From: Desulfuromusa kysingii
GTDB lineage: Bacteria; Desulfobacterota; Desulfuromonadia; Desulfuromonadales; Geopsychrobacteraceae
Assembly (NCBI RefSeq): GCF_900107645.1
Contig: NZ_FNQN01000007.1
Coordinates: 62,001-126,000 of the forward strand
Direction: 5' to 3'
Length of the DNA stretch: 64,000 bases
The translations under genes were made by a program, and so were the position numbers. Below the pieces are notes generated by a model. It was not told where the DNA came from, searched no databases, and was given only the letters and a program-made list of their open reading frames with translations. The number at the start of each line of letters is the position of its first letter. The stretch's first letter is position 1. Shown piece by piece: positions 63,432 to 64,000 of the stretch.

Positions 63432-64000
63432 TTAACGCTCTCCCCAGCTCAGTTTGGTGCGTAATATCTCAAAATAATCCTTATTAGGGCTACTCACTAG
63501 TCGAGTACGAGATTCTGATCGGCGGACTTCAACCCGGTCGCCGGGAAACAGTTTATGTCCCACCTGACCATCCGCAGTGAAGAACACCACATCGTCTTCA
63601 AACTTGACTTCGATCTCAATAACTGAACGGCTCCAGACCATAATGGGACGGTTCGTCAACATATGTGGGCAGATAGGAGTGATGAGCAAGCTATTGATAT
63701 CGGGATAGATAATTGGACCACCGGCAGCCAGATTGTAACCCGTTGAGCCAGTCGGGGTTGAAACAATCAGACCGTCTGCTTTATAGCAGCTCAAATAACG
63801 ACCATCGACATGGGTTTCCATATCGATAATCCTGGCTAGAGCCCCCTTGTTAATAACAATATCGTTGACGACAGTATACTGACCGATAACTTTACCCGCG
63901 CGATGGATGAAGGCATCAATCATCATCCGATCAGAAACGTTATAATCTCCCGTGATCAAACGCTCCAGCATCTCAGGAAGTTCATCACGGGTGATCTCGG
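63432..64000 (-). CDS. nadK: NAD kinase (partial, N-terminus outside window)
   Basis: The frame continues past an internal ATG (63971) to the window edge (EITRDELPEM in frame), so the true start is upstream of the window. The catalytic region VSTPTGSTGYNLAAGGPII, the NE/D motif region NDIVINKG and the PICPHMLTNRPIMV stretch are characteristic of NadK, which phosphorylates NAD to NADP. About 190 residues of the C-terminal part are present. Confidence 0.94.
   Translation of the reverse strand, partial: EITRDELPEMLERLITGDYNVSDRMMIDAFIHRAGKVIGQYTVVNDIVINKGALARIIDMETHVDGRYLSCYKADGLIVSTPTGSTGYNLAAGGPIIYPDINSLLITPICPHMLTNRPIMVWSRSVIEIEVKFEDDVVFFTADGQVGHKLFPGDRVEVRRSESRTRLVSSPNKDYFEILRTKLSWGER

Noticed and set aside
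1-64000. tRNA, rRNA, riboswitch (including c-di-GMP GEMM) and prophage signals.
   Set aside because: I looked for tRNA T-loop motifs, conserved rRNA segments, GEMM cores, integrases and phage structural genes and saw none. A covariance-model scan would be needed to exclude structured RNAs fully.

Overview
The window looks like a chromosomal segment of a mesophilic Desulfuromonadales/Geobacterales-type bacterium (Desulfuromonadia, formerly Deltaproteobacteria). Base composition is moderate. The inference rests on the gene complement: a sdhC-A-B type succinate dehydrogenase/fumarate reductase with one large cytochrome b subunit, a fur-feoB-zinc ribbon-DtxR/FeoA iron operon, a long-form HflX, an FAD/Fe-S D-lactate dehydrogenase fusion, DUF342 and DUF4388-like proteins, MucR, and a CheW-CheW-response regulator set beside valS. 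No rRNA, tRNA, CRISPR array, intact insertion sequence or prophage was seen. Most of the window is ordinary core genome, mostly on the minus strand.

Layout. 1-4.8 kb: livK and the start of livH (branched-chain amino acid uptake), a DUF4388-like protein and an ABC-F ATPase. 4.9-11 kb: a cytidylate kinase-like protein, a plus-strand RNase E/G with a long basic repeat tail, a relic of a Y1 (IS200/REP-type) transposase, and a dynamin-like GTPase. 11-18.6 kb: cysK, a secreted Gly/Asn repeat protein, an Smr protein with a TPR-like membrane protein, a LysM lytic transglycosylase, hflX and fabI. 18.7-27.9 kb: plus-strand leuCD and D-lactate dehydrogenase facing minus-strand ilvB-ilvN-ilvD. 28-32 kb: a DUF342 protein and a chemoreceptor. 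32.4-38.5 kb: the iron operon, then a deg-tlpA-ccdA envelope operon. 38.8-42 kb: an AEC transporter, a PrmA-like methyltransferase and a diguanylate cyclase. 42-48.5 kb: sdhCAB and valS. 48.7-52.6 kb: two CheW-like proteins with an acidic response regulator, and dgt. 52.7-64 kb: mucR, a DUF2914 protein, deoB, argJ, a response regulator/GAF/histidine kinase, secA, an M23 peptidase, recN and nadK (cut by the window edge).

How the parts fit. Amino-acid supply is prominent (livKH, leuCD, ilvBND, cysK, argJ), as is anaerobic respiratory carbon metabolism (D-lactate oxidation, succinate/fumarate). The Feo operon would supply the Fe(II) those Fe-S enzymes need. Envelope upkeep is covered by the transglycosylase, M23 peptidase, HtrA protease and thioredoxin/CcdA pair. 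Signalling genes (chemoreceptor, CheWs, response regulators, GGDEF) are scattered rather than clustered.

I found no clear, wholly new multi-gene system. The best candidates for a second look are the JAMM-like H-x-H motif in the HflX extension, the altered metal ligands in the DtxR/FeoA fusion, the CheW-CheW-acidic regulator trio, the secreted Gly/Asn repeat protein with twin CCGTACGG palindromes beside it, the repeat tail of the RNase, and a dyad overlapping a candidate sdhCAB promoter.
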